A stretch of DNA of 64,000 nucleotides, taken from the NCBI GenBank assembly GCA_034620365.1, contig JAQGEQ010000064.1, positions 62,001-126,000 of the forward strand, written 5' to 3'. Position numbers and translations under genes: made by a program. Position 1 is the stretch's first letter. Each line of letters begins with the position of its first letter. Below the pieces are notes generated by a model that saw only the letters and a list, made by a program, of their open reading frames with translations, did no database searches and had not been told where the DNA came from. Below, in pieces: positions 38,544 through 52,200 of the stretch. The DNA comes from Pegea sp. RAD2-039. Its lineage: Eukaryota; Chordata; Thaliacea; Salpida; Salpidae.

Positions 38544-39111
38544 GTAGCAACTGGACAGGAAGCAGTTACGTCACATCTCCGTCCATCCAATTACAATTCA
38601 GTAGTACAAACTGGTGCTAACAATAACTCAAAAAGCAGTACAAGATCAATCTCCATCAAATGCTGCTTTCCAATGTGCCTTCACTTTGCCCTTTCAGTAT
38701 TTTGTCCGCCTCATTAACACCTGGAGCCCACTGTCCAGGTCTATTGGTGGTTGGCGGTCTTCTGTATATTTCTGCAGTTTTTTTTTCTCACTTTTTTATT
38801 TAGTTGAAAATAAGACCCTCTATTTCCACGTTAAGGTGTCTTTTGCTGTATCTTCTGCAGCATTCTGATGATGAAGACGTGCTCACCCAAGCGTGACTGA
38901 CGTGTCGCGAGCTTCTTCTTCCTTATCTACAAGATCGAGTAATTTTTATTCTTCTTTTTTTTCTTCACCCACTTCAATCACTCGAGAAGCAACTATACGC
39001 TTCAGTGCGTTTCATTCGCGACTTTTCAAACCACGTGACAAGCCGCTGATGCTTGTGTCTTCTCACCTCTCTCGTTGGGACTTCGTCTATAGTTTGTAAA
39101 AACGCTTCTCC
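38544..39111 (+). other. Coding-like GC-richer island, gene not identified
   Basis: After a good acceptor (TTTTTCAACAG) a frame reads VATGQEAVTSHLRPSNYNSV and continues to SISIKCCFPMCLHFALSVF before a stop. In another frame, 38687-38778 reads a hydrophobic run PGLLVVGGLLYISA. A further acceptor (TCTTCTGCAG at 38859) precedes HSDDEDVLTQA. These pieces would fit a small membrane protein split by short introns, but I cannot join them into one frame and recognise no family. It may be the 3' part of a gene whose start lies upstream, or a decayed gene. Confidence 0.3.
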
Positions 39112-42100
39112 GCTTTCGTCTTTAGTGAAATAATTATGCCGCCACTAACAATAAAACAACCAACTTCAGTTTGTCAACTAATTTCTAAAAGTTGCTAAAT
39201 TTAGAAATGAAATAAATAAGATGGAATATTGATTAAAAACTCCAGAAAAAATCTGATCTATTTTCCAAGCTAAGATTTTAAAGAAAGAAGTTTTAATCAA
39301 TTTGTTTTTTCGTAGTAGAAAATCTGAAGAAGTTATTAGAAACATTTTAAGATAAACTTCAATTTACAACAAGTTTTTTTTTCACTTATTTTACAGATTT
39401 TTATTTCTCTACTTTTTTAGTAGAACTTTTAAATCAAAACAAATTGAAAAAAGTCAAAAAAAACATTTGGAATTTTTCTCAGGTAGCTTAAACAAGAAAC
39501 TGTTGTTTAATAAAGGTTAAAAATTGTTTAAGTAAAATAAAAACTAATTTCTAAATCTACTTAAGTCTGTTAGGGTTTTTGGAAAAGGTTTTCAAAACAT
39601 ATTAAGAAAATAATAATATATCAACTGAATTGGTGTTTATAAAAATGTAGTTATTCCAATCTGGAAAGAAGCCAGAATCGTCATGACGTGGTTATTAGTG
39701 ATAAATGATTAAGTTTAAATATATTTAATTTATCATTCGATTTACAAAACTAATCTAATTTCAGTTTAGAAAATTTCCATTGTATTGCAATTTTTACTAA
39801 GCTCAAATAATATATACAAAAAGCTAGTTTATCTAGGTTTATTTCTAATGATAAAGATTAAAAACTAAGAAATTAATTCCATGAAACAATCTGTTTTTCA
39901 AATTTAACCAAAGACTATTTGATACTTTTTCTTTGATTGAAACAATTTTTCTTTTGATTAATTATTCTACCAGTTTCTTGTTTTTTTACTCTCTTAATAA
40001 AAATTGCTTTGAGTAATTTTATAAAAGAAAACGGTTTAGGTACTTTTACTAATTTGTGGCAAATGTAAAATGTTTTTAATGATTTTATTTTCCATGAAAA
40101 CAGCTAATTGTTCATTTAAACATTAATCTTGTTTAATGTAAATAGAAAAGTTCATATAATTTATTACCGTGAAGATATATTTGATTTAGAATAAAAAAGA
40201 AGATTTCTAAGTGACTTAAACATAAATAAAAAGCTCCAAATGTAAATAAATTCATGAAATTAATCAAAGTTTTACTGAAATGATTGATTTTTAAAGTAGT
40301 ACCACAAAGTTTTCATTTACTAAAATGGAACTTAATCAAATAGTTAAATAGATTGAGGGTTTACTTGACAAATATTAGTGATTTATCACGCTAGTATAAA
40401 TGCTTGTTGATAAAACTAATGATTATTCACAGGAAAAATAACAACAAAAAAAAGGCTTCTTATAATAACCTAGAAATTATAAAGATTTTCTTTAATATTT
40501 TGATCTTAAATTGATTCTTTATATTGTTTGCTTCTTTCAATGATATAATTTTGTGTTTAAGTAAATGGCATTTATTAAAAAAAAATTTATTAATAATTTT
40601 TTAATTAAATTTGAAAATGTTCCTCAAATTATTTTTAATTTGATTTTTCAAATTTAGTTTAAAATTGAATTTCAAAATACAGCTTCTTTTCAAACTAATC
40701 CAGTAGCGGTTCTCTTTCTCCATTAGCTACAAATATTTCTGTCATTACTTTTCTAAAAACTTATACAGACATTAATACTATCTGTTTATAACTAATTAAT
40801 CTATTTTTAGAGTATAACCTTGTGACATTAAAACGATTTATGAAAATGTAATAATATCAATGTTAGCTTTTGTTATTTAGAAACAACAAAATAGTTTTTT
40901 TAAGACAACTAAATATTTCATTTTGTTTTAAACTAAATCTTTTAAACAAGTTGTTGTTTCATATGTTTTAGATACAATGAAAAAGTTTTAAATACACAGA
41001 AATTAAATAAGTAAATATTACATATGATTAATCATTTTTAATTTAATTTTTTGAAATTTTCTTTAACACAACATGTTATCAGCTCTTAATCTGTTTTTAT
41101 TTTAAAAGAGATTTTTAAAGTTATTTTCTATAAATATCAAATTTATCATCCGATGTAATCTAATTTTATTCTGGAAATAAAATTAAACTGTTAAAGTCAG
41201 AATGATGTTACTGTTGGTTACATTTTATTGATTTTAAAAGAAAAATAAAAAAATTGTTCTTAAAAATATAATTGGTTCTCAACTTGAACTTCTGATGAAG
41301 AGTTCATTTGATTTTAAAGATGAGGAGACTCTGGTTTTTACATTTTTTAAAATACTTAAATTCAGTTGGAAAAATTGTTATAATTACTAAAAAGTAATTT
41401 GTTAACATTAATTTCTGAAAAGTTATTTATTACTTAAAAGTCAATATCATTTTTTTAAGTTGCTTTTTTATTTAATTTATTTTCAAATTTATTAAATGAG
41501 TATTTAGGTTGTTTTATATAAAAAGTAACTTTTTTTTTCGACAAATCAATTAATGTCATTTACATAATTTTTGTTTAAGAAACCTAAACGAGAAAAATAT
41601 ATTTTTTTCAAATTATTATGTAAGTAATAAAAATATTCATACATACAAACTTATGTTTGTAAAATCATCAAGTTTGGATCTTAAACATAAACTTTTGACA
41701 AAAATGTTCTTTAATCAATTATCTAGCAGCTTGTTTATCAAACTTTTCTGAAATTACTTTCAGTGAAATTATTCATCTCGCTTTTTTATTAAACTTACAA
41801 AATGATTATTTTTAAATAAGTTAACTTTAAATTTATAAATTAAATAGTTTACTGGTTGGTTGTTGACAATTATATCAAAATTAAGAAATTGGCTAAAACG
41901 ACTTCTATATTTAATTAATATAATCTTATAAACTTTATTTATTAGTTTATTGTTTTATTGCAAGAAATTTTTAGAGAAATTTTTAATGAATTTCTTAAAA
42001 TTGTTCAAGTAAAATGTAGATTTAATAAATTCAGATTTTATTTGAAAAAGTTTCATTTGTCAACTAATAGAAAAATAGTTTTATAATATCAAAAAACTTT

Positions 42101-44070
42101 GAATAAACATAAAAAACTTTCATTCAACATTTTATTTACAGATCTCTCATAAATGTGTCTTTCTTGAAAAGCTTTTGAGTGATGAATAAATTAATTAATT
42201 CCAAATGAAACCATGTAATCGAGTAACAACCCAAACATTTGAGCTTCAAGTTATAAATAACCATTCAGCTTGTCCTAAACATAACTTGAAATCAAATTTC
42301 AGCTGGCTTATAAAAGTCAATTCTCTTTAAAAAGTAAAATCACTTTTAAAACATTCTATAGTATAAATAACATCAGATTTTATTAAATAACCCGCGGCTA
42401 GTCTCATAAATATCGATTTCTTATAAGAACTAACAACTTTTGCTTAAAGTAAAGTCAAGTGGTTCCAACAACGTATAATTAATTATATGAACAAATTTCA
42501 AACAAAATAGAAACTCTATAAAAGAATTACAAACAATAAAAAGTTGGATATAAATGTTTATATTAAATAAAAGATACAATAAAGTATCAAACCTGTATGA
42601 CAACAATTTATATTTTATACAAAATTTTGTTTTTATAAAATTAGAATTATGAAAAATAGTTCAAATATTAAACAGAATCTGGTGGTTTATCAAACTATTT
42701 ATTTGCTAAATTTATTAATTAACAAATTGTGAAAGCTCTAAGACGTTAGTCTAAATAATAAAACGATAGAATAAAAGCTGAATTAATAACTTACTATTTA
42801 ATTATTCAATTATGTTTAATACTTCTTAAATCGTAGAATTAATAGAAATAAATTGTTTTCAAAAGTAAATTTTCTAACTCTAAAAAAATACAATTTTGTT
42901 GAAACCTTTTCAATTATTTATAAGTTTCTTCTACAAAAAATACAAATTATTAAGTTATATATAATTATATATCGCTTTTGTAGGCTTCAATTGACATTTT
43001 AAAACCCAGTTTACGTTTTAAACTCGGCCAAGAACGTCTCTAGTTCAAATCATAGAGCGCAAAGTCGAGTAGAAAGTGAAAACTTGTGTAAAAAACTGTT
43101 TTAATCAACAATAAGAGTTTAACTTTTATATTTTCTCAATTCGTAGCTTTGCAAATTGTTTGAAATATTTTTTAGGTTGTAATTCAAAATATTGTAATTG
43201 ATTTAAAATGTCTTTTTGATGATGACAATTATCTAACTTTTGATTTTATTCTTTTCTTCAATCAAAAAAAACTATTTTTTATCATATTAAGATAAAAATA
43301 TTCACAATGAAAATCATAAATGATTTTTTTAAATCTCTTTTTACATAAAGAAGAATAGAAGTCGATAAAAGAAAATAATAATTTCGAAAGTTTATTAAAA
43401 AATCAAAACTAAGAACTTTTTCTGTAAATTAAAAACCGTTTTAGCTAAAAGTTCAAAATTGATGTTTGCTACAATAGAATTCAAACTTTAATTAATTCTT
43501 ACTTTAATTTATTATTTCGTTATATTTGATCCAAGTTAAATGTTTAAAGTTATCCAAAAAATACAAGAACTTTATTTTTATTCTTTTGCTTAAAAAAGAT
43601 ATTTTAAAAAATATAAATGTTTAATTTAGCTATATATTATATATCTAAATCTATATACAATAAAACATTCTATAATAAATTTTATATTTTCATTTTTACC
43701 AACTAAATAAAAAGCCAAAATAGTACTTTTACGTTTACTATTTATTTTTTCTTAAAGTAAATAAGCGATAAAAGGTTAAATTATTGTGGGCTGAATTAAT
43801 AATTTCTTTAAAATTATATTTAAATTAAAATTCTATAAAAAAGCTTTTTAATTTTTATAAGAAATTAGATATTTAATAAACTTTCATAAACTTGACAGAC
43901 TAACAAAGTTGAAATTAATAATTTATTTTTTTAAATATATTTTAATTGATACTAAAAGGTTTTTAGAAATTATAATTTTAGATAAATTTTAGTTTAGATA
44001 ATATAGTTTATAATAATACAATATATATTTATATATTATTTATAATAATCTAGTTTAGATGAAATAAAAG
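39112..44070. other. AT-rich gene desert
   Basis: Nearly 5 kb with no credible open frame, RNA gene or known repeat. A small GC-richer patch at about 43015-43075 contains CTCGGCCAAGAACG, which resembles the inverted 3' end word of the SINE family and may be a relic. Confidence 0.45.
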
Positions 44071-45584
44071 ATGAGTCAGTCAAATGTTTTGATGAGAGTT
44101 ATGGGTTCTGCTGTGAAAATTGTTGAACAAGCAGCAGAAGTGGTCCGAAACATTATGGCTTCTGGCGATCTTGGCATTATTGATAAAGTATGATAAAATT
44201 TATTCAACAAAAATCTGAAAATATTTGATGACAGGGTGGACAGAACAACTTACAAACAAAAGCTGATACAACTTGTGAAAAAGTTATCAGGGCTTCTCTA
44301 CTATCTGCTTTCCCTAATTTAACCGTTATTGGTGAAGAAGATATCCCTTTGGACCCTTCAGCAGCTGTTGGAGTCGATTGTGATGCATCTGTTTTATCTA
44401 AACAATGTCCTGACGAGTATAATCAAACAACAGAAGATGATGTAAGTCGCTTGACAGTTGGTTTGTTGGTAGTAAGCACATTATGGTGTTTTTAGATTGT
44501 GGTTTGGGTGGACCCTTTAGATGGCACAGCTGAATTTACTCAAGGTACTTTTTGAATAAAAAGATTAAAAATTAATATTTTTATCAGCAACTGTTTAGAA
44601 TTTATTACAAATTTGATTATTTCTAATTTATTTCTAACTTTTGATTCACTTTCATGAAACTTTTGATTTTATTTTAAGGGTTATTGGATCATGTTACCAT
44701 CCTTGTTGGATTAGCTATTGATGGCAAAGCAGTTGGTGGAATCATAAATCAACCTTTCTATAATTACGAAGATAAAAATAAAGTTTGTTCCAAAATCTTT
44801 AACTTCATCTTTCAATCTTTCTAAACTTCTCTAGAAAATGGGGAGAACAATTTGGGGAGTTTTAGGAGTAGGAGCTTTTGGTTGGGATCGAATCGAACCT
44901 CCACAAGATCGTCGTGTCCTGATTACATCTCGATCACATTCAAATCCTCTCGTGAATAGATGTATTGAGAATATGTCCCCAACACATATTGAAAGGCAAG
45001 GTGGTGCTGGAAATAAGGTCAGTTTCATTTCTACTAGTTGATGACCATCTGTCCTATTATCTGTCCTAGGTGGTCAAGGTTATGGAAGGTGTTGCTGATG
45101 CTTATATATTCCCATCTATTGGATGTAAGAAATGGGACACATGTGCTCCAGAGGCTGTTCTGTGTGCTGCTGGTGGACAACTAACTGATATTTTTGGTGA
45201 ATTTTTGTGATAAATGATTAACTCTTTGAATTTTTAATTAATGAACTTTGTTCTTTTTAAGTAAACTTGGTTCAGTTAATTATTCGAGAACAACAAATTT
45301 CAGTTTATTAAACATTTTAAACCATTTTTCTGTTTATTTAGTTAAATTTTCATTTCAAGTTTTTTTAAAACTAAAATTTATTTTGGATTTATTTAATTTT
45401 TTACAAAAAATTTTTTTTATTTCTTTTCTTTTTCTGGTTTTCAGGAAACAAAATTAAATATCATGCAACCGTTGAAAAACAAAATTATGGAGGTACTATT
45501 GCTACATTAAGAGAACATGCTAAGATCGTATCTCTTGTTCCTAAAGATGTAGTAGAAGAGATGGAAAAGAAACAGAAGAAGTAG
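44071..45584 (+). CDS. BPNT1: 3'(2'),5'-bisphosphate nucleotidase 1, 7 exons
   Basis: BPNT1 hydrolyses 3'-phosphoadenosine 5'-phosphate, the by-product of sulfation, to AMP in the cytosol; the enzyme is Mg-dependent and lithium-sensitive. Exons: 44071-44187, 44235-44441, 44496-44544, 44679-44782, 44835-45017, 45070-45196, 45445-45584; 308 aa plus stop, the same length as the human protein. Seen: metal-binding E73-E74 in [11 protein letters not shown]114-x-x-D117 in [34 protein letters not shown], the family word [37 protein letters not shown] and the third metal-site region [13 protein letters not shown]. All junctions are GT-AG and in phase. No clear AATAAA is found within 250 bases of the stop. 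Confidence 0.96.
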
Positions 45585-45959
45585 AATAATTAATTCCCAA
45601 ATTTTCTTTTATGATTTCATAAAAAATTCAAAATCTTTTTTTTTAATATATGAAATATATATTCATCTATAATTTGAAATTAAATCATTTCGTAGAAGTT
45701 ATGCAACAATTTGAACAGAAATGTTTATCACATTATTGTGATTTAATTAAACTTATAAAATTTATTGACTTTTTCTTTATTTTCTCAACAGTTAGCCATT
45801 TTTGTGGAATCAATGATAATACTTTAAAAGTAAAATATTGTTGATAGCAATGATTTAAAACACAAAAATATAGATTCTAGAAACTTTAAATTAAATAAAT
45901 TTAAAGGTTAAAGGTTAGATTGAAAATCAAGAATTTAGTGTTGCAGCTTTTTATTGCAA
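45585..45959. other. BPNT1 3' flank
   Basis: AT-rich 3' untranslated and intergenic sequence, with no gene. Confidence 0.5.
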
Positions 45960-46100
45960 ACTATTTGTCTCTGTTAGTGGTGCTTGACACGCAGAAGGTC
46001 CTGGGTTCGTGCCCAGGTGGACACGTATTTGCGACAAGTCCATAAAACCCAGGTAAAAGTTAGTCTGTTCATCACAACACTTGTAGAAAACACTAAATTT
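45960..46100 (+). mobile_element. SINE copy with tRNA-Val-like head
   Basis: The left part (about 45970-46020) resembles a tRNA from the D arm to the T arm: TAGTGGT, then GCTTGACACGCAGAAGG (anticodon arm with GAC, Val), then CCTGGGTTCGTGCCCAGG (complete T arm with B box). A few bases of the 5' anticodon stem are deleted. It runs into GACAAGTCCATAAAACCCAGG and AGTCTG, the body words shared with the copies at 118-440 and 60893. This copy shows where the family's promoter came from. It is truncated after about 140 bases. Confidence 0.7.
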
Positions 46101-49100
46101 AAAGCTAGTAAAGTTTACAGATGAATTATTCAATGATATTGTTTAGATCGAAGGTGTTGATAGAATAACACTTTGAACTAATAAAAAAGCTTCTTTGTAA
46201 ACAATAAACGAACATAACTGTCTGTTTTCACTAAAAATATACAAAAAGTACAATTAACAAGAAATAGTTTACTAATTTTTGTATGGTTACTACCTTTTAT
46301 AATTCAGTTATAGGTTTTTTATACAAATACTTCAGTTGAAACAACAAAAAGTTGTTTTTTAGTTTACTAGTGAGGTAGATTACGCTATCTTGTTGACGAG
46401 CAAATATTTCGAAATCTAAAAACTTTTAGAGTTGAAATTAGTAATTGGCGAGTAATGGAACAGTTTCATCACTTTCAGTAACTTTCTGGTACAATTTGAT
46501 TTCTTGAAAAGAGTTAAAAATAGTAAATTCAACGAAGAGGTAAAATAACTCGACCGGCTTTTCATTAATTACTCTGCACGCGTAGGTTTGTGGTTGAAGA
46601 AATGTCCTGTACAACGCCAACCACTAAAACACATTAAATATCAACTTTGTAATTACTTCGAAAACTGTGGAAGTAAACAAAACAGATTTTAATTAAAAGA
46701 AAAGCAACAACGGAATAAAGGATTTCTAAAACAAAGAAATTAGTGCTTAGTGAATGTTACATCTTCATTGTAATCAAAGTTTTAATTGAAAACTTTTATC
46801 TGTATATCCAATTACGATATTATTTTTTATTAATCTTTATCTATTATACAATTAAGCAATTTTTGCTGAATAAGAAAACTCAATTAAATTTTTACAATAT
46901 TATAATTATTATCTAGTTTGTATAATAGTTTATTATTTAGCTTTTTTAATGATTCCATCAAACTTTTAGATATTCAAATATTAAAAATCTATAGTAAATT
47001 GAACAAGTCTTTATATTTTTAGGTTGATTTATTTTATGACATCTAATTTTAATTTAGTTGAATGATAACAAATTATTTTCAAACTTCAAATAATTTTCTA
47101 GAATATTTTTACTTACTTAAAATTGTATCAACAAAATTTGATAATTTAATAGAAATTATATTTAAGTGAAATAAAAACGTTTATACTGTTTCTATGTACT
47201 TTGTTTTTATTATTCTTAATCAGCTGGCTTTATTTTGCTAAATTCCAATGCCTATCTTGACGAAAAAGCAGTCTGCTCGCTTTTACTGCTGGTTATATAC
47301 TAATTGATCGTCTGTATTTATATTATCTTGTAAGTTATCTTATCTTGGGTATTTGTGAACTAATTTGTTTCTGCTGTCCCAAAAAATTCAAAAAAAGTTT
47401 GTTTTTATATTTAGTACCTGTTAAACAAATCATAAAAATACAACTAAAGTTTTTTTAGCTATTGTTATCAGTAGTGAATAATCAATGATATTAACAAATT
47501 GAAAATATCTCAATATAAACTTTTAATACTTTATTGTTATAGTCATGTGTTCACCTTATGATTTAAATGAGATATTTTTATTGAAATTATCATTTAATAA
47601 CTTTAGAAAAATGTTTAATTTACAAACTAAATCTATTTATAATTTTTTAATTCTATTATCATGCTTATACTATTTATTTGAATATTCAGCAGATATATAT
47701 TCTATATTATAAAATTAAATATTTCTAAATTGAATATGGGTATAATTATAAATCTTTTATAATTTGTTATTATTTGTAACAATTATTATTTATATAAGAT
47801 AGTTTTAGACTTAAATATTTACTAACTATCAAAACTAACGAACTTATTAATTTATATAACTAGCTTATAGTATCATTTACTTTGAGTATAAAACCAAAAA
47901 CCTTTAAATTAATTTAGACTTTTAAACAAACCAAAGGAGAAAAATAAATTTAGTTTTAAACTCACAAAAGGTGACTCTGTACACTTAATCTTCTAAAGCT
48001 ATAAACTAAATGGAATTTATTGATACTAGTACTACTTTATTGCTAAAAATATTTAATAAATGAATTAAATTATGTTTATTTTAATCAGAGTTTTTCTTCC
48101 TACAATGAAACATCTATTGTTTGAATCAAGTGACTATTATATAAAGCAAGATTATGAATGATTTATTAAAGTCTGATTTTATTAGGTAAATGTAAATGAG
48201 TTTTCTTTAACATATTTTCTTTTTAGAAACTTTCTGTTTTACTTTAGTTTTAACTTACTTTATTGTCAATCTATTTTTATTTTTAAGTATTTATTTATAG
48301 TATTACTAATTATTAGAACTAAAAGAGACTTAATTAAAGACTAATTTAATTTAGTATCTATTTAAGATTAAGAGAAAATATCTTATTAAAACTATATTAT
48401 GGTTTTATTAAAGATTAATAAGAAAATTGATAAAGTGTAATATAGTTTGACTGATAAAAGATAAACAAAACATTTCAACCAATGATAAATTTATTTAGCT
48501 TTCTTGATAATTTATAAATAAAATATATTTTCAAACATTTTGATTTATGTGAAATATTTATAGAAATTTTAAAATGAGCTTCATAGTTCAATTATATTTG
48601 AATTAAGTTTTAGCTGTTTAGAAAAAACTTTTTATTGCTTTATAATGTAAAAGTTCTTTGTTTCAAACTCATTGTGGTTGAAATTAGAAAAGAAAGTTTT
48701 ATATTTGCATATAAAGAACTTTTTTAGAACTACTAATTTCTAAGCTTGTTGCTTGACAAACTGATTTAGTGTAGCTTAAGAAGTTTGTATTTAATATTAT
48801 TAAAGTATTGACTACTTGATAAAACTATCTGCTTTTTTATTCATCAATTAGTTTTTGAAATTCTAAGTTATGAATTGTCTAACTAGTTTAATAAGTAATA
48901 AAACATTCTATAAAAAAGTTTAACTTTTGATTAAGTGAAGTTTATTGCAGTATGAAATGTATTTCTGGAATTGTAAAGCTTTAAAAATAATTTAATCTGA
49001 TTATATAACTATTTAAATTTAATTCAGTTTTCTGTCAGTTATTTTTATCACAAATAACAAAAACAATTTTCTCAAAGCACAAAAATTATTCCAATTTTAG

Positions 49101-49102
49101 TG
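46101..49102. other. AT-rich intergenic region
   Basis: No gene is supported. An open minus-strand frame at 46438-46620 starts only at a TTG and shows no family resemblance. Confidence 0.45.
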
Positions 49103-49130
49103 TATATAAGATGCAGAGACCCATTCCATT
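49103..49130 (+). promoter_or_regulatory. TATA box of FBXL20 (candidate)
   Basis: TATATAAG at 49103-49110 is followed by GATGCAGAGACCC and pyrimidine-rich initiator-like words about 20-30 bases downstream. The FBXL20 start codon lies at 49230, so a 5' untranslated region of roughly 100 bases would result. Confidence 0.45.
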
Positions 49131-49229
49131 CATTTTTATTCAAATAAATGTTTGATCGTCTCACACAAATTAGTCATAGCTTATCGTCTACATTAAGAAA
49201 TAGAAGATTAGAGCTTTTTTCAAAGTCAC

Positions 49230-52200
49230 ATGACCATGTCGACGGTGGTGACCAACAGCAAGCAGAAAGTAGAAGTAAGTGTTGAAAGTCACGTGATCCT
49301 TCAACGCTGTTATCACAAATTTAATTGCTTCTTTTTCTTTAAGAGTTTTGATTGGCTCTTCTGAATTCTAATTGATTCATTTAGGCTTAATGTATTTTTG
49401 ATATATTTTATTGGCAACCCTGTTTTCGTTTTTGATAACAATTCAACTTTTACTTCAAAACTTTAATTTTTTTTATCAATTTTCTATTCTTAAAAACGAT
49501 AAATTTAAAATTTTCTCAAATTTTATTGATACTAAAATAAAATATTTTGTAAATAATTTGTTGAGTAAGCATTTCTCCTTTTAAAGAACTCTTTTTTAAC
49601 CGTTTACGATATATTTGATATCAAAAAATTATTTTACCGCATAGGTAAATGTGTTGTCAAATTATTCTAGTTTTTTCAGTTAAAATTCTCTTAAAAGTAA
49701 TTTTAATTTCAAATCAAGAAAAGTTTTGACGCAAAATCGACTTCTAAACCTTCTTTTTAATGATGCTGTTAGCTTTTACTGACTAATATCACCCACAACC
49801 GATTCACTGCATCAAAACTTTTACTATTTTCATTTCTTAATTTGCTTGTTTTTTTACTTTCCTTCTATTTACAGCAAAATCTAATTGAAGCTGATCAAAG
49901 TTTGATTAATTTAAAGATACCTAAGGAGGTATTGCTACGAATATTATCATGTCTTGACATCGTATCTTTGTGTCGCTGTGCACAAGTAAGTGTTAAAAAT
50001 CGAAATTAAAAATATTTTATAAAAAAGCCAAAATAGTCACTAAAAATTTAGATTGAAAGAAAATGATTATTTTTGAGGTGATCATGAAAACACGATAACT
50101 TTATCCTCATAATTCTATTAAATATTTACTAAACATCAACAACTTGTTTCTCAATTTAATTAATTATAGATTAAACCTTTTTTTTGTATCTATTTAGTCA
50201 AGTATCGATGCACTGTTTTTCTGCTAAATTAATTTATCAGTTGCTCTATTTTTATCTTTATCAAATGGAAAGATTTCAACAGTTTGAATTAACACCAAAT
50301 TCTCTATTTGTTTAATTTAATGTTTGCAGGTTTCTAGTTATTGGAATATTCTAGCTTTAGATGGAAGTAACTGGCAACAAGTAGATTTATTTGAGTTTCA
50401 AACTTATGTAGAAGTAAGTCTTTGAAGCTTGAAAACATTTAAACTTTATCTAATTTTTTATTCATTTTCATGTTCACAAATAAATTTTAGTAATAATTTT
50501 TAATTAAATATTTGGCAACATGAATAAATCGTATTTTGAAACAGGGAATTTCATGTTCACAAATAATTTTTAGTAATAATTTTTAATTAAATATTTGGCA
50601 ACATGAATAAATCGTATTTTGAAACAGGGAATTTCATGTTCACAAATAATTTTTAGTAATAATTTTTAATTAAATATTTGGCAACATGAATAAATGGTAT
50701 TTTGAAACAGGGAATTGTTGTGGAGAATTTATCACAACGTTGCGGAGGTTTTTTAAAGAAACTTTCATTGAAAGGATGTGAAAATGTTGGGGATGAAACT
50801 TTAGATATATTTACAAATAATTGTCGAAATTTGGAGAATCTAAATTTGCATAATTGCAAGAAAATATCAGACAAGTTCAGTGTGACTATCATTTATTTGT
50901 AAGCCGTGCAAAGACTCTGTGTGCAATCATGCGTGCAATCCGCGAGAAACTCATTAACATTTTTCTCTTTTAATCTTTTTATAATCTTTTTTAGGACTTT
51001 AACCAGCTTAGGAAGAAGCTCTTCTCTTCTCCGCTTTCTCGATATCTACTCATGCGTGAAAATTTCCGACCGAGGACTTCGTCACCTGGGGTAAGTTTCT
51101 TCAAACGCCAAATTGTTTCATTCATCATTGATGACGTCATCTGATTAAAAGTTGGATTTTTTACAAATTACGATCTGATCACGTGATTTTCAAGAATCGA
51201 TTTTTTAGGAAAAATTAAAAATTTTTTTTTTTTAATTTTTCTACAAAAAAATCGGAAACATAAGAAACGATTTTGGTCGTTTTCGTTTCTGCTTTTAGTA
51301 AACAGCTGATGTTTATGTAGCCAATCAACCAACCAGCTTTTAACCATCCAATCAGCTGAGAGTTTGTTGTTTTCAATGATTTACAAACTCATCTTTAAAC
51401 TGAGTGACAAATTTGTTTATTCGCGAATTGTAAACTTCAATTGAAGCGTTTCTCGACGTCGACATGTTGTTCCGCATCATTAAACATCGTCTTTCACGAC
51501 TTCGTTTCCTACCAACTTTTGTTGTCATCTTCTTGTTTTTCTAGGAATGGTTGCCCTCTGTTGACCCACATCGATATTTCGTGGTGCGAACTGATCTCTG
51601 ACAGCGGGATTCACAATATCACATCCGGGTGTCCAAAACTGAGAAGTCTCATTGCAAAGGGGGTTAAAAAGGTAACCTTTGACCTTTCCTAACCGTCCAA
51701 TCAGCGTTGTTGGTTGTTTCAGATGACAAATGTAGCTTTAGAAAGTCTTGGGACTAATTGCTCCATGTTGGCTGTCCTTGATGTCCACAAGTGCCCGGTA
51801 CGAAGTCCTGATGACGTCATATGATGTCACGTGCTTTCTATTTACAAATCTAACTTTAAAATGAATAATTAATGACTCTTGTTCGGTTTTAGAAACTCAC
51901 TTCATCTTCTACAGAATATTACTGATCAGGGAGTTCTTCATCTCACTAAAGGATGTAGTCAGTTGGAACGGATTTGTTTATCGGAGTGTATTAATATTGA
52001 AGATGGTGCCTTGCAGACAATTGCACAAAATTGCCCCAACTTGAAGACCCTTGAAGTAGCTTTGTGTTCAAATCTCACTGACAATGGAATTATTAGTTTG
52101 GCGAAAGTAATTTCCTTCCATAAATGAAATTAATTTCTAATTTTTTCAATTTTAGAGTTGTTCTCGTCTTCAAAGAATAGATTTAGAAGAATGTAATCAA

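Noticed and set aside
46438..46620. Minus-strand open frame with a protein-like end (VTESDETVPLLANY)
   Set aside because: It has no ATG, no convincing partner exons and no recognised family.
49148..49274. ATG at 49148 (MFDRLTQISHS...) as the FBXL20 start
   Set aside because: That frame reaches the exon 1 donor in phase 1 and would meet a stop in exon 2. The ATG at 49230 joins in phase 0.
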